From contig NZ_AP018681.1 in the NCBI RefSeq assembly GCF_002218025.2, positions 186,001 through 250,000 on the forward strand: a stretch of DNA of 64,000 nt, given 5' to 3'. This DNA is from Vibrio casei. Lineage in GTDB: Bacteria > Pseudomonadota > Gammaproteobacteria > Enterobacterales > Vibrionaceae. The stretch's first letter is position 1, and every line of letters begins with the position of its first letter. The position numbers were made by a program, and so were the translations under genes. The notes under the pieces were generated by a model, which was given only the letters and a program-made list of their open reading frames with translations, ran no database searches and was not told where the DNA came from. This document shows positions 17,252 through 26,690 of this stretch, piece by piece.

Positions 17252-18451
17252 ATGAAATCAACGACGACCTATGATGGCTCATCTTCTGAGCTGACTGAGA
17301 ATACAGCTCATTGGAGTGGCGTATTTGCCATGTCTTTATGTGTATTCACACTTATCGCGTCCGAATTTATGCCTGTTAGTTTACTAACACTAATTGCAAA
17401 CGACTTACAGATAACGGAAGGAATGGCAGGCCAAGGCATTGCAATCTCTGGCATCTTTGCTGTACTGACCAGCCTATTACTGCCTACTTTTATCGGTACC
17501 ATTGACCGTAAGAAATTACTATTAACACTCACTTTCTTGATGGGAATATCTGGGGCCATGGTAGCTTTAGCACCAAATTACATAGCTTATATGTTGGGAC
17601 GTGGGCTCATCGGCGTGGTCATTGGTGGATTCTGGTCAATGTCTGCGGCAATGGCCATTCGATTAGTGCCACCTGAAAAAGTACCTAAAGCTCTCGCCAT
17701 TTTTAATGGTGGTAATGCGATGGCAACGGTCATTGCTGCACCATTAGGCAGTTATTTAGGGTCTATTATTGGGTGGCGTGGTGCTTTTCTAGCGATAATT
17801 CCTATTGCGCTAATCACCTTAATATGGCAATGGTTGACCTTACCTACTATGGAAACGGAGACAAACACATCGAGTTCTCGAAATATTCTCAAGATACTAA
17901 AAAACCGTACCGTAGCCCTTGGTATGGCAGGCTGTGGCGCTTTTTTTATGGGACAGTTTGCTCTATTTACTTACTTGAGACCTTTCCTTGAAACAGTAAC
18001 ACATACCAGCGTCTCTACATTGTCTCTGCTATTACTTGCTATTGGGTTTTCAGGGCTTATTGGCACATTCATCATCAGTTCATTTCTCAAAAAAACGTTA
18101 TACGGTTTGCTGATCGGTATTCCCATTCTTATGGCTATGATTGCTATAGCCTTAATCCCATTAGGAAGTAATGTGTTCATCGTAGCAATACTACTTTCTT
18201 TATGGGGATTGTTCGCCACTGCCGCTCCCGTAGCATGGTGGACTTGGGTCGCAAAAGCGATACCAGATAATGCTGAAGCCGGAGGTGGCTTGATGGTTGC
18301 AGTTGTCCAAATGTCCATCGCGTTAGGCTCTACCGTAGGAGGGCTACTATTTGATGCTGATGGCTACCAAAGCACTTTTATTGCCAGCGCGACTGTATTG
18401 TTAATTGGTGCTTTTCTCGCATTGCAAGCATCACGCCTACAAGCACAATAA
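17252..18451 (+). CDS. MFS drug/metabolite exporter (DHA1, NepI-like)
   Basis: 399 residues with about 12 membrane segments. The motif around FMPVSLLTLIANDLQITEG and the following GTIDRKKLLL loop (motif A variant) place it among DHA1-type exporters such as arabinose or purine-nucleoside efflux proteins. It follows the exported hydrolase by 154 bases and precedes the cyclophilin-like gene by 45 bases. Actual cargo cannot be read from sequence. Confidence 0.85.
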   Translation: MKSTTTYDGSSSELTENTAHWSGVFAMSLCVFTLIASEFMPVSLLTLIANDLQITEGMAGQGIAISGIFAVLTSLLLPTFIGTIDRKKLLLTLTFLMGISGAMVALAPNYIAYMLGRGLIGVVIGGFWSMSAAMAIRLVPPEKVPKALAIFNGGNAMATVIAAPLGSYLGSIIGWRGAFLAIIPIALITLIWQWLTLPTMETETNTSSSRNILKILKNRTVALGMAGCGAFFMGQFALFTYLRPFLETVTHTSVSTLSLLLLAIGFSGLIGTFIISSFLKKTLYGLLIGIPILMAMIAIALIPLGSNVFIVAILLSLWGLFATAAPVAWWTWVAKAIPDNAEAGGGLMVAVVQMSIALGSTVGGLLFDADGYQSTFIASATVLLIGAFLALQASRLQAQ

Positions 18452-18496
18452 AATCTACTCGTTTATCGAAATAATAAAATTAATGGGGCCACTATT

Positions 18497-19033
18497 ATGA
18501 ATAATTTTGCTGTTAGCACCGACAAAGTAAGTACCTTAGGCATAATAGTGCCTAGGCTGCGCTTAACGTTGATCAAACTGGCTAGCCTATTATTGCTGTT
18601 ATGCTTAGCACTGAGTAGCAGCTATGCTGCCCAGTTAGTAACAGATCCAATCGCAGGGAATAATGCCGTAACTCAATCGGAGCGTTCGTATATGTGGATT
18701 ACCATTGGAAATCATCGTTTCAAAGCCAACTTAATCAACACACCGGCAGCGAGTGAATTTTCAGCCATGTTACCATTTACTCTCAACATGGATGACCTTA
18801 ATAATAATGAAAAGCACGCCCAACTGCCGAAATCAATATCAACTGATGAACATCGCCCAAAACGTATTCATAATGGCGATATCATGTTGTGGGGTAATCG
18901 AACTATAGTTGTCTTCTATAAGGATTTTGATACCTCATATTCATACACTCGTATTGGCCATATCGAGGATCCCAGCCAGTTACAACAGATACTTGGACAA
19001 AATAATGTAAGCGTAATGTTTTCTAAAAACTAA
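18497..19033 (+). CDS. Exported cyclophilin-like-fold protein
   Basis: 178 residues. A basic N-terminus and a hydrophobic segment ending in SSSYA (about residue 49) form a long signal sequence or anchor. The mature part (MWITIGNHRFKANLINTPAASEF, then GDIMLWGNRTIVVFYKDF and YSYTRIGHIED) matches the bacterial cyclophilin-like family (Cyclophil_like2), whose catalytic activity is doubtful. Such genes often travel with hydrolases and reductases in stress or detoxification clusters, as here. Confidence 0.75.
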   Translation: MNNFAVSTDKVSTLGIIVPRLRLTLIKLASLLLLLCLALSSSYAAQLVTDPIAGNNAVTQSERSYMWITIGNHRFKANLINTPAASEFSAMLPFTLNMDDLNNNEKHAQLPKSISTDEHRPKRIHNGDIMLWGNRTIVVFYKDFDTSYSYTRIGHIEDPSQLQQILGQNNVSVMFSKN

Positions 19034-19453
19034 AGGCTGTCAGAAAAATTGTTCACCCAAGTGATAATAAACTTTTAGGAAAGTAATAACGAAAATAGAG
19101 CAATTCTATATCAATGAGCACTGTTCATAATTTAAAGCCTATTTTGCTTAATAAACATGAAATTCATTCATATTTATCAAAAATACCCCACAAATTTGTC
19201 ACTACAGAAATATGTCAGCTAACTATGGGAAGTCCAAACAACACTGAATAATCGATTGCAGTTAGTCCATTCGGATAAGATTAATTAAGGCTAATTTGCG
19301 ATAAAGAAAATTAAGTTCGTTTTATCACAAATCATTTTGGGGCATAAAATAGTTAGCAACATATTTTATTAGGAGATTCTGAACTACGCTCCTTCGTCGC
19401 TATCCTGAATGACAGGTCAGGGCAAAAACAAGTTTTAAACCTTACTCCGCCAA
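19034..19453. other. Intergenic stretch, no gene recognised
   Basis: 420 bases of mostly AT-rich DNA between two convergent units. No open frame with a ribosome site, terminator or recognisable repeat was found. A more GC-balanced patch near 19380-19425 might be a gene or IS remnant, but nothing was identified. Confidence 0.4.
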
Positions 19454-20034
19454 TTACTCAGATCCAATATAATGACAACCGGATTTAGAGTCTATTACCG
19501 AATCCAATAAGGCTTTTGCAATGTTGTCGGCCGGGCTTATGCGCCATCGTTTGGGCAGTATTGGGTTGAAGACAGTTAATGTTATCGCCAGTATCTGCTC
19601 GTCCAACCGAAATTCATCACGCTTTCCACCGATTAAACCGGGTTGAACCAAAGTGAGTGAGTTAAACCCAATCGCTTGTAAATCGCGCTCTAATTCTCCC
19701 TTCACTTGGTTATAAAATATCTTTGAATTTTCGTTAGCACCAATAGCTGAATTGAGCACATAAGTGGAAGCGCCATATTGATGTGTGAGGTTTGCCACCA
19801 TTAATGGATAGTCATGATCGACACGTTTAAATGCGGCTTTCGACCCTGAATCTTTAATCGTGGTGCCTAATGTGCAAATCACAGCATCGACTCAATAGGG
19901 GACATTAACTTAGGGTGTGCGGTCAGCGCTCGACGAGTTGGAGCTATAATTGACGTAATTTGAGGCTCAGCTAAAGCACGTTGTAAAACCCGACGCCCCA
20001 CTAAACCGGTTGCGCCAATGATTAATAATTTCAT
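19454..20034 (-). pseudogene. NAD(P)-binding oxidoreductase with internal deletion/frameshift
   Basis: From the ATG at 20034 the protein reads MKLLIIGATGLVGRRVLQRA, a clear GxxGxxG dinucleotide-binding start of the short-chain/HTATIP2-like NAD(P)H-binding family. After LMSPIESML the frame hits a stop. The family pattern resumes in another frame as DAVICTLGTTIKDSGSKAAF and continues to the end. Compared with relatives, about a dozen residues expected between these blocks are missing, so a small frameshifting deletion near 19889 has inactivated the gene. The 142-codon open frame left is only the C-terminal part. Confidence 0.85.
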
Positions 20035-20154
20035 ATTGCTTCCCTTCTTCGAGTCCAAAAGATCGGTTATAAAATCACGAGCAATAGGTAAGTCATAAAC
20101 GGGGATAATAGAGAAATGGCTCGTTTATTCATGTAAACCATCGTCTCTGTGCGA

Positions 20155-20925
20155 TTAATTTATTTTTTCTAGGCTCAACAAATAATTTTTCAAATTAACA
20201 CTTCGATTGGTAATGCCTAGTTTGTTTCTTAAGCTATTCCTATGATTTTCTACTGTTTTCTTAGCAATATTCAATGTGTTAGCGATTTCTTGACTCGACA
20301 TTCCACCGCGAATAAATTCAGCAACCTGCAATTCAGAGGGGGTTAATACTTGTAGTAAAGCGCTATTCATTGTTGAGTTATCGTGCAGCAGGTTTTCCAT
20401 ATTGGATTTGACTATTTCTAAACACATTTTGAGCATAGGATCTTGTATTTGATGTAAGCGCTTTTCAACTTCTGGCAGGTGAGTCTGTTTTATTTCTTGT
20501 TGTAAATGTTCTGGAAAATGATTTTCGGAAGCGGTGGATAAGATGGTCAAAGAATTAGCTAATTCATTGAAAATTGTATAATCGTGTTCGATAGCAGACA
20601 GCTTGGTTTCAGATTGGACAGCATCAAGCAATTGGATAGCTAAACAATACATTACTTGTTCAGTATCATCTTGCAGATAAATCATTTCAAACTTGAGGTT
20701 GGCAACGGAAAAATGGGTGTCAGTAGAAGGATGAAGCATAAAGCTACGAACCCGTTCTAGATTGTGCTGACCAATTAAGAAAATTAGATCATCTAATTTA
20801 TTTAAGGTGAGGTTAGTCACTGGATAGTTACTGTCAATGACACTTTCACTTTGATCAAAGGCAATAAAATAAATGGCATGATGAGACAGTAACTTACGAT
20901 AAGTCTCTGATGATAGCTGTGACAA
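20155..20925 (-). CDS. LuxR-type (PAS-like/HTH) transcriptional regulator
   Basis: 256 residues from a TTG at 20925 (264 from an ATG at 20949). The C-terminus is a LuxR/GerE helix-turn-helix (LTPSELQVAEFIRGGMSSQE through KKTVENHRNSLRNKLGI). The N-terminal half looks like a PAS-type sensor. The TTG was chosen because AAGGAGGG lies five bases upstream of it, whereas neither upstream ATG has a good ribosome site; this remains a judgement. It is divergent from the sugar importer at 21216 and is its probable regulator. Confidence 0.8.
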   Translation of the reverse strand: MSQLSSETYRKLLSHHAIYFIAFDQSESVIDSNYPVTNLTLNKLDDLIFLIGQHNLERVRSFMLHPSTDTHFSVANLKFEMIYLQDDTEQVMYCLAIQLLDAVQSETKLSAIEHDYTIFNELANSLTILSTASENHFPEHLQQEIKQTHLPEVEKRLHQIQDPMLKMCLEIVKSNMENLLHDNSTMNSALLQVLTPSELQVAEFIRGGMSSQEIANTLNIAKKTVENHRNSLRNKLGITNRSVNLKNYLLSLEKIN

Positions 20926-20992
20926 TATACCCTCCTTCATCCTGAACATTTAATTTGGCCTATAAATAATCTATTAATAATATCTTTATTTT

Positions 20993-21019
20993 ACCTATTT
21001 AACACCTATAAATACCTAT
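20993..21019. promoter_or_regulatory. Phased ACCTAT repeats in the divergent promoter
   Basis: ACCTAT occurs at 20993, 21004 and 21014, that is at 11- and 10-base steps, one helical turn. Related copies lie at 21174 and 21197 within a 12-bp direct repeat, CATATAATACCT (21166-21177 and 21189-21200). Such phasing between a LuxR-type gene and its divergent target suggests co-operative binding of a regulator on one face of the DNA. Confidence 0.45.
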
Positions 21020-21215
21020 GAAATAACAAGTTCTTAATTTTGGTTACTCAGCCTTATCTTAGGAGGTGGGCTTTCCTGTTTGGATTTACACAGTATTTTG
21101 CCCATTAAATGAGCAGGTTTTAATAATATGCGAGTTAGGTCAAAAAAATACATTCGCAAAACACCCATATAATACCTATATTTATGCTCATATAATACCT
21201 AATAAGGAAATGAGT

Positions 21216-22292
21216 ATGTTTAAAATATTATATAAGAATCGAGTTGTTCTGCTGTCGTTATTTGTTATTGGTTACTCGCTATCTGTGCAGGCTAATGATG
21301 AAACGAAAGGGCCAAATGGAGAGCAAGCGACTCCTTATACGCAAGTGTCATTGACTCAAGATCAGCAAGATCAGGTAAAGACAAAAAACTACACAGCCGC
21401 CATTTTGATGCACAGTACTTCGGATTGGTCGAATGCTTTAATTGCTGGTGCTAAAGACCTTTTTAGCAGTCTGAATATTAAGGTTGTGGCAGTCACCGAC
21501 GCCGAGTTTGATGCAAATAAACAAAAAACTGATGTTGAAACCATTATGGCAATGAAACCAGACATTTTAATTGCTTTAGTGGTCGATCCTGTTTCTGGGG
21601 CGGCGGCGTTCAGGCCCGCGGTACAGCAGGGCAGCAAATTAGTCTTGATCAGTAATTTACCAACAGGGTTTGTACACGGTAAAGATTATGCCGGTATTGT
21701 GACGGATGATTTATTTGAAATGGGAAAAATTGCAGCTGATTTGATTGCGAATGCTGTAGGACCACAAGGAAAGGTTGGTTTTATTTATCATGATGCTAGC
21801 TACTATGTAACCAATCAACGTGATAAAGCAGTGCTGACTAGCCTGAAAAATCATTACCCCAATATAGAAATTGTCGCGAAACGCGGTATTGCTAATGCTA
21901 ATGATGGCGAAGCGATTGCCTCTGCCTTAATTACTCAATATCCAGATATCAATGCGATTTACGCGCCGTGGGATAGCATTGCAGAAGGAGTGGTGTCAGC
22001 AACACGAGCAGCAGGACGCAAAGATATTAAAGTGGTCACCATGGATTTAGGTGCTGCGAATGCGTTGGATATGGCCAAAGGACGTAATGTTGCAGGCATT
22101 GTTACTGATTTACCTTATGACCTTGGGAAAACGCTGGCTCGTATGGGCGCTCTATCTAAGTTAGGCGTTGATACCCCAGCATTTGTGACCGTGAGTGCAA
22201 GTGGCGTGACAAGGGATAACCTTGCTAGTGCATGGCAAAAATCATTACGCCGTGAAGCACCTAAATCAGTCATAAAAGCATTGGATCAGTAG
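21216..22292 (+). CDS. Periplasmic sugar-binding protein (RbsB-like family)
   Basis: 358 residues with a signal peptide MFKILYKNRVVLLSLFVIG... ending near VQA. The body (LMHSTSDWSNALIAGAKDLF, then INAIYAPWDSIAEGVVSATRAAG) is a Peripla_BP_4-type binding protein for sugars or autoinducer-like ligands. AAGGA is correctly spaced for the ATG at 21216 and too close for the ATG at 21210. It is the first gene of an importer operon with a two-domain ATPase and one permease. Its ligand is not known; the glycosidase in the operon suggests an amino-sugar oligosaccharide. Confidence 0.87.
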   Translation: MFKILYKNRVVLLSLFVIGYSLSVQANDETKGPNGEQATPYTQVSLTQDQQDQVKTKNYTAAILMHSTSDWSNALIAGAKDLFSSLNIKVVAVTDAEFDANKQKTDVETIMAMKPDILIALVVDPVSGAAAFRPAVQQGSKLVLISNLPTGFVHGKDYAGIVTDDLFEMGKIAADLIANAVGPQGKVGFIYHDASYYVTNQRDKAVLTSLKNHYPNIEIVAKRGIANANDGEAIASALITQYPDINAIYAPWDSIAEGVVSATRAAGRKDIKVVTMDLGAANALDMAKGRNVAGIVTDLPYDLGKTLARMGALSKLGVDTPAFVTVSASGVTRDNLASAWQKSLRREAPKSVIKALDQ

Positions 22293-22362
22293 TAACGCTA
22301 GGGTAAGTAAAGCACCAGTTAACAGCGAGCGATAAACGGAGAAATGTTAACTCACTAAGGAC

Positions 22363-22393
22363 AATACAGTTCTTTATGATGAAAGGCTGTATT
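22363..22393 (+). other. Intergenic hairpin between binding protein and ATPase genes
   Basis: AATACAG (22363-22369) and CTGTATT (22387-22393) can form a stem without a following T-run. Hairpins in this position commonly stabilise the binding-protein mRNA and lower expression of the downstream membrane components. Confidence 0.4.
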
Positions 22394-22423
22394 GAGCTCA
22401 ATGAATTCAATAGGGATTAAGGC

Positions 22424-23911
22424 ATGGAGATTCTAGCAATCGAAGCCAGAAAAATTAAGAAAGGATTTGATGGTAATCCAGTTTTAAAAGACGTGAACTT
22501 TACGCTTAAAGCAGGTGAAGTACATGCCTTGGTCGGACAAAATGGAGCGGGAAAGTCAACCTTAGTCAAACTGATCAACGGGTACCATCAACGTGATGGT
22601 GGCGAGATTAAAGTCTTTGGAAAAGCCAGTCAGTTTTCTAGCCCTAAACAAGCTCAGCTGGAAGGGATATCGATGGTTTATCAAGATTTAAGCCTAATTT
22701 CGAGTTTGAGCGTGGCAGATAATATTTTTTTAACCGAGCAATCGAAAAAATCGGTCTTAATTTCTAATCGAGAAAGAATGAAACAGGCGCAACCCTTTCT
22801 CGACATGTTAGATGTGGACATTTCCCCAAGCCAAAAAGTCGAGACATTAAGTGTTGGTGAGCAACAGTTTATCGAAATTGCTAAGGCACTGGCGATGAAC
22901 GCTAAAATTTTAGTATTAGATGAACCGACAGCATCACTTTCTAATAATGAAATAAATGATCTATTTAAGGTGATCTCAACTTTGAAAGAGAAAGGAATTT
23001 CTATTATTTATATTACGCATTACCTCAGTGACATTATGAGGATTTGTGATGCCGTCACGGTACTAAGAGACGGCTATACCGTATTAGAAATCCAGACCAA
23101 GGATACGACTATCGATGAGTTGGTTGAAGCCATGCTCGGTAATAAAACCAGCACTAATTTAACGTGGGAAAGACAAGCATTAACTCAGCCGTCTCACACG
23201 CCATTATTAGAACTTCAAAATATTAGCACTGCTGAGTTGGATGATGTGTCTTTAACCGTTATGCCAGGACAAGTGGTGGGTTTAGCCGGATTGTTAGGAA
23301 GTGGTCGTACTGAAATTTTAGAAGCTATTTATGGGTTAACACCATTAACCAAAGGCACGCTCTTAGTTAATGGCAAAGAAGTGAAAATATCATCACCTCG
23401 ACATGCTATCGAAACGGGTATCAACATGGTACCGGAAGATCGTCGTTCTCAAGGTTTGGTATTGGACTTTTCAGTGGAAGACAACGTGCTGATGGCTTCT
23501 TTTGATCGGATATCCCGATCAATGGTTTTAGACAAATCGAAAGGACAAATGATGGTTGAAAATACCATCAAAAAATTGGGTGTAAAGACCACGGGCGCTT
23601 CTCAGTCGGTGCGTTTTTTATCCGGGGGAAATCAGCAAAAAGTGGTGATAGGTAAGTGCTTATCTACCGACGCCAAAATCTTATTATTGGACGATCCAAC
23701 CTTCGGAATTGATATCAATGCTAAATACGAAATCATGAAAATAGTGAATCAATATGTTGCTCAAGGAAATGGAGTCATTTTTGTCTCCAGTGAGTATGCT
23801 GAAGTAGGCAGTTTTTGTGATGTTATTTATGTCGTTAATAAAGGCAGAATCGTTAACCATTATAGTGGGCAACGAATGACAGAAGAAGAGCTTCTTGCTG
23901 CGGTGCAATAA
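22424..23911 (+). CDS. Sugar ABC transporter ATPase with two ABC domains (RbsA/MglA type)
   Basis: 495 residues containing two ABC cassettes. The first has Walker A GQNGAGKST (about 38-46), signature LSVGEQQ and Walker B ILVLDEPTASLS. The second has a degenerate P-loop (GLLGSGRTE) and signature LSGGNQQKVVIGK, as usual for ribose/galactose-type transporters. It lies between the binding protein and permease genes. Confidence 0.92.
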   Translation: MEILAIEARKIKKGFDGNPVLKDVNFTLKAGEVHALVGQNGAGKSTLVKLINGYHQRDGGEIKVFGKASQFSSPKQAQLEGISMVYQDLSLISSLSVADNIFLTEQSKKSVLISNRERMKQAQPFLDMLDVDISPSQKVETLSVGEQQFIEIAKALAMNAKILVLDEPTASLSNNEINDLFKVISTLKEKGISIIYITHYLSDIMRICDAVTVLRDGYTVLEIQTKDTTIDELVEAMLGNKTSTNLTWERQALTQPSHTPLLELQNISTAELDDVSLTVMPGQVVGLAGLLGSGRTEILEAIYGLTPLTKGTLLVNGKEVKISSPRHAIETGINMVPEDRRSQGLVLDFSVEDNVLMASFDRISRSMVLDKSKGQMMVENTIKKLGVKTTGASQSVRFLSGGNQQKVVIGKCLSTDAKILLLDDPTFGIDINAKYEIMKIVNQYVAQGNGVIFVSSEYAEVGSFCDVIYVVNKGRIVNHYSGQRMTEEELLAAVQ

Positions 23912-23920
23912 AAGGAATTT

Positions 23921-24916
23921 ATGATGAATGATGAAACACTGGTGACACCAAAAGCCCCCAAATCAAATGCACCAAAAATACAATGGCGAGACTATATTAT
24001 CTACCTTGTTTTTATTGGTATTTTTGCCTTTTTTTCCATTATGTTACACGACAAAGGATTTCTATCGTCGGTCAATTTGATGAACATTGCTCGTCAAACC
24101 GCGACTATAGCTATCATGGCGGTAGGAATGACATTTGTGCTCAGCGCTGCTGAAATTGATTTGTCTTTCGGTGCCACTGTCGCGCTTGCTGCGATTGTGT
24201 CGGCATTAACCTTACAAGAAACCGATAGTATTTTACTCGCGGTATCTGCAGCGCTTGCTGTGGGTACAATGGTTGGTTTCATTAATGGCATCTTCGTAAC
24301 TCAAGTCGGTATTCCATCCTTTTTAGTAACGCTTGGTACGACAGGGATCATTACTGGTATAGCCCGTTGGTCTACCTCGCTTCAATCGATTCCAATTGAT
24401 AATGATACTTACACTTTTATCTTCGGTTCTGGGGATATTGGCCCTTTTTCCATTCTATTTGTTTGGGCGTTGTTGGTGACGGTTATTGGTGCCTTTATTT
24501 TGCGTAATACTACCTTTGGCAAACATGTATTAGCCACGGGAGGAAATAAAGTATCAGCCATGTATTCCGGCATTAATATCAACCGAATTAAATTGTATGT
24601 ATTGATGCTGAATGGATTTTTAGCTGCTTTGGCAGGCATTTTGTATTCCGGCCGTTTATACAGTGCTCGTTATACCTTAGGTGAAAATGATCTGATGCTG
24701 GTGATTGCCGCGGTGATCATTGGTGGCACGAATTTATTTGGTGGTCGTGGCACAGTCGTTGGGTCGGTAATTGGAGCGTTGATCATGGGAATGGTCAATA
24801 ACGGATTATTACTTATGGGATTAAATGTTGATCAGCAATTGATCTTGCGGGGCATTATCGTGATTGTTGCGGTCACCTTTACGATGGGACAAATCCGTCA
24901 GTTGCGTAAAAAATAA
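23921..24916 (+). CDS. Sugar ABC transporter permease (RbsC type)
   Basis: 331 residues with about ten hydrophobic segments and the family blocks VGMTFVLSAAEIDLSFG and GGTNLFGGRGTVVGSVIGAL. It forms the membrane channel of the importer. The ATG at 23921 follows AAAAGGAATTT, and the stop overlaps the next start as TAATG, so translation of the glycosidase is probably coupled. Confidence 0.92.
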   Translation: MMNDETLVTPKAPKSNAPKIQWRDYIIYLVFIGIFAFFSIMLHDKGFLSSVNLMNIARQTATIAIMAVGMTFVLSAAEIDLSFGATVALAAIVSALTLQETDSILLAVSAALAVGTMVGFINGIFVTQVGIPSFLVTLGTTGIITGIARWSTSLQSIPIDNDTYTFIFGSGDIGPFSILFVWALLVTVIGAFILRNTTFGKHVLATGGNKVSAMYSGININRIKLYVLMLNGFLAALAGILYSGRLYSARYTLGENDLMLVIAAVIIGGTNLFGGRGTVVGSVIGALIMGMVNNGLLLMGLNVDQQLILRGIIVIVAVTFTMGQIRQLRKK

Positions 24917-26559
24917 TGTATGAAACTATGATGGATAATAGGACGAAAATTATGATGGAACAACAAGCGCGAGAGCTGATTTCAACTTGGTCAATAAAAG
25001 AAAAAATTGGTCAGTTATTTATTTTAGCTTTTCCTGGGAAATCAGCAGAAACCGCTCGACAGATGATTGAGGAATATAATTTAGGAGGGTGTTATCTAAG
25101 CCAAGATAATGCTGAAACGTTTACTGAAGCTCAGAAATTAAATCAAGAATTAACAAGTATTCTCAATGAGAATCAGCGATTACCCTTATTGTTAGGGGTT
25201 GATCAAGAAGGTGCATGGGGTGTGTTAGTTGGAGAGTCGACGACAGGGCCGGGGAACCTTGCACTTGGGGTTAACGATATGGCCGAGAATACAGAAAATA
25301 TGTATCAATTGATGGCGGATGAAATGCGTTTTGCCGGTTTCAATTGCATTTTAGGCCCATGTTGCGATGTGAACTTTAACCCACAATCGCCCATTATTGA
25401 TACTCGTTCGTTTGGTGACCAACCGGATAAAGTCAGCTTGCATTCAGCCGCGGCAGTACAGGGATTACATCAAGGAAAAATCATTGCTTGTGCCAAGCAT
25501 TTCCCAGGGCATGGTGATACTCATGCCGATACCCACAGAGAAATTCCACAAGTAAATAAATCATATGCACAGTTAAAAGCCAATGACTTAATGCCTTTTC
25601 AAGCTGCGATCGACTCTGGGGTTGATCTCATCATGACTAGCCACATTCTTTACCCGCAACTTGATGCGGTAAATCCTGCCACTTTATCCCCCACCATTTT
25701 GCAGCAAGTCTTGCGTCAAGACATGGGATTTGAAGGAATTATTATTTCAGATAGCATGAATATGGGGGCTATCATGAATCACTATTCTCCGGTAGAAGCG
25801 GCGATTAAAGCAATCAAAGCGGGAATAACCATGCTAATGCTTTCAGAAGAGCATTATGATCATAGTGATGCCTATATTGATAAACAGTTAGCGATGATAC
25901 ATGGGTTGATTGATGCAGTTCAAACCGGTGAACTTTCAGAATATGTAATAGATCAAGCGCTATTGAGAGTCATATTATTTAAGTTAGAAAAGCTACTTCC
26001 AATTTCTTTATATCAAAATATCGATCTTCAACATCATCAACAAATAGCTCTACAGTCAGCTGAATCTGGTGTGAGCTGGATACGTGGAGGGGGTGATCTT
26101 CAAGATAAGCAGCTTTATGTTATGAATGCGACGCCACCAGAAAGTTACCATAATTTGATTAATCCCCGTGGCATTGGCCCAAATCAGTCACAATCGGCTT
26201 ATGAAATCTTTACTCAATCGCTATCGAATACATCCCTTAAGTGGCAGCCCGTTAGTTTAGATACTCTTCCTAGTGATACTCAGGATCATTACTTAGTTGT
26301 GGTGACGGAAAACCACCCATTACCGGGTGAAGACTTTGATCAAATTCAAGCCCAACAATTGGTGCAACAACTAAGCCAAGACTTTGAACAGCTAATCGTC
26401 GTTGGATTACGCAGCCCGTATGATCTTTTGCATTACCCTCATGTTCATCACTATTTATGCTCTCATTCACCACGACCTGAATCAGCCATTGCTGCAGCGA
26501 AAGTACTGGCTGGAGAACTTGCTGCTGTTAAAGGTCATGCGGTGAAATTAGTGAGCTAA
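24916..26559 (+). CDS. GH3 glycosidase, NagZ-like beta-N-acetylglucosaminidase
   Basis: 547 residues, no signal peptide, so cytoplasmic. The catalytic domain (about 20-340) has KHFPGHG at 194-200, followed by DTHADTHREIP whose H207 lies in the His-Asp loop specific to the NagZ group, and nucleophile D279 in IISDSMNM. About 200 further residues form a C-terminal domain absent from E. coli NagZ but present in longer Gram-positive homologues. The start overlaps the permease stop by one base; an internal ATG at 24952 with AGGA eight bases upstream is an alternative. Likely removes GlcNAc (or a related sugar) from imported oligosaccharides. Confidence 0.86.
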   Translation: MYETMMDNRTKIMMEQQARELISTWSIKEKIGQLFILAFPGKSAETARQMIEEYNLGGCYLSQDNAETFTEAQKLNQELTSILNENQRLPLLLGVDQEGAWGVLVGESTTGPGNLALGVNDMAENTENMYQLMADEMRFAGFNCILGPCCDVNFNPQSPIIDTRSFGDQPDKVSLHSAAAVQGLHQGKIIACAKHFPGHGDTHADTHREIPQVNKSYAQLKANDLMPFQAAIDSGVDLIMTSHILYPQLDAVNPATLSPTILQQVLRQDMGFEGIIISDSMNMGAIMNHYSPVEAAIKAIKAGITMLMLSEEHYDHSDAYIDKQLAMIHGLIDAVQTGELSEYVIDQALLRVILFKLEKLLPISLYQNIDLQHHQQIALQSAESGVSWIRGGGDLQDKQLYVMNATPPESYHNLINPRGIGPNQSQSAYEIFTQSLSNTSLKWQPVSLDTLPSDTQDHYLVVVTENHPLPGEDFDQIQAQQLVQQLSQDFEQLIVVGLRSPYDLLHYPHVHHYLCSHSPRPESAIAAAKVLAGELAAVKGHAVKLVS

Positions 26560-26592
26560 AGCTAAGCTTCGTTTTAACTTATAAACAGAATT

Positions 26593-26616
26593 TCAATGAT
26601 TCAATGATTCAATGAA
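26593..26616. repeat. Short tandem repeat TCAATGAT x3
   Basis: Two exact 8-bp units and a third differing at the last base lie between the glycosidase and the secreted protein genes. The number of units could vary between strains; no function is evident. Confidence 0.6.
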
Positions 26617-26690
26617 TTATTGAAGGCCTCCTAGTATTTCGTGGTTGGGAGAAACAATAAAGAAACCTCTAAAAAACTAAGGAAATAAGC

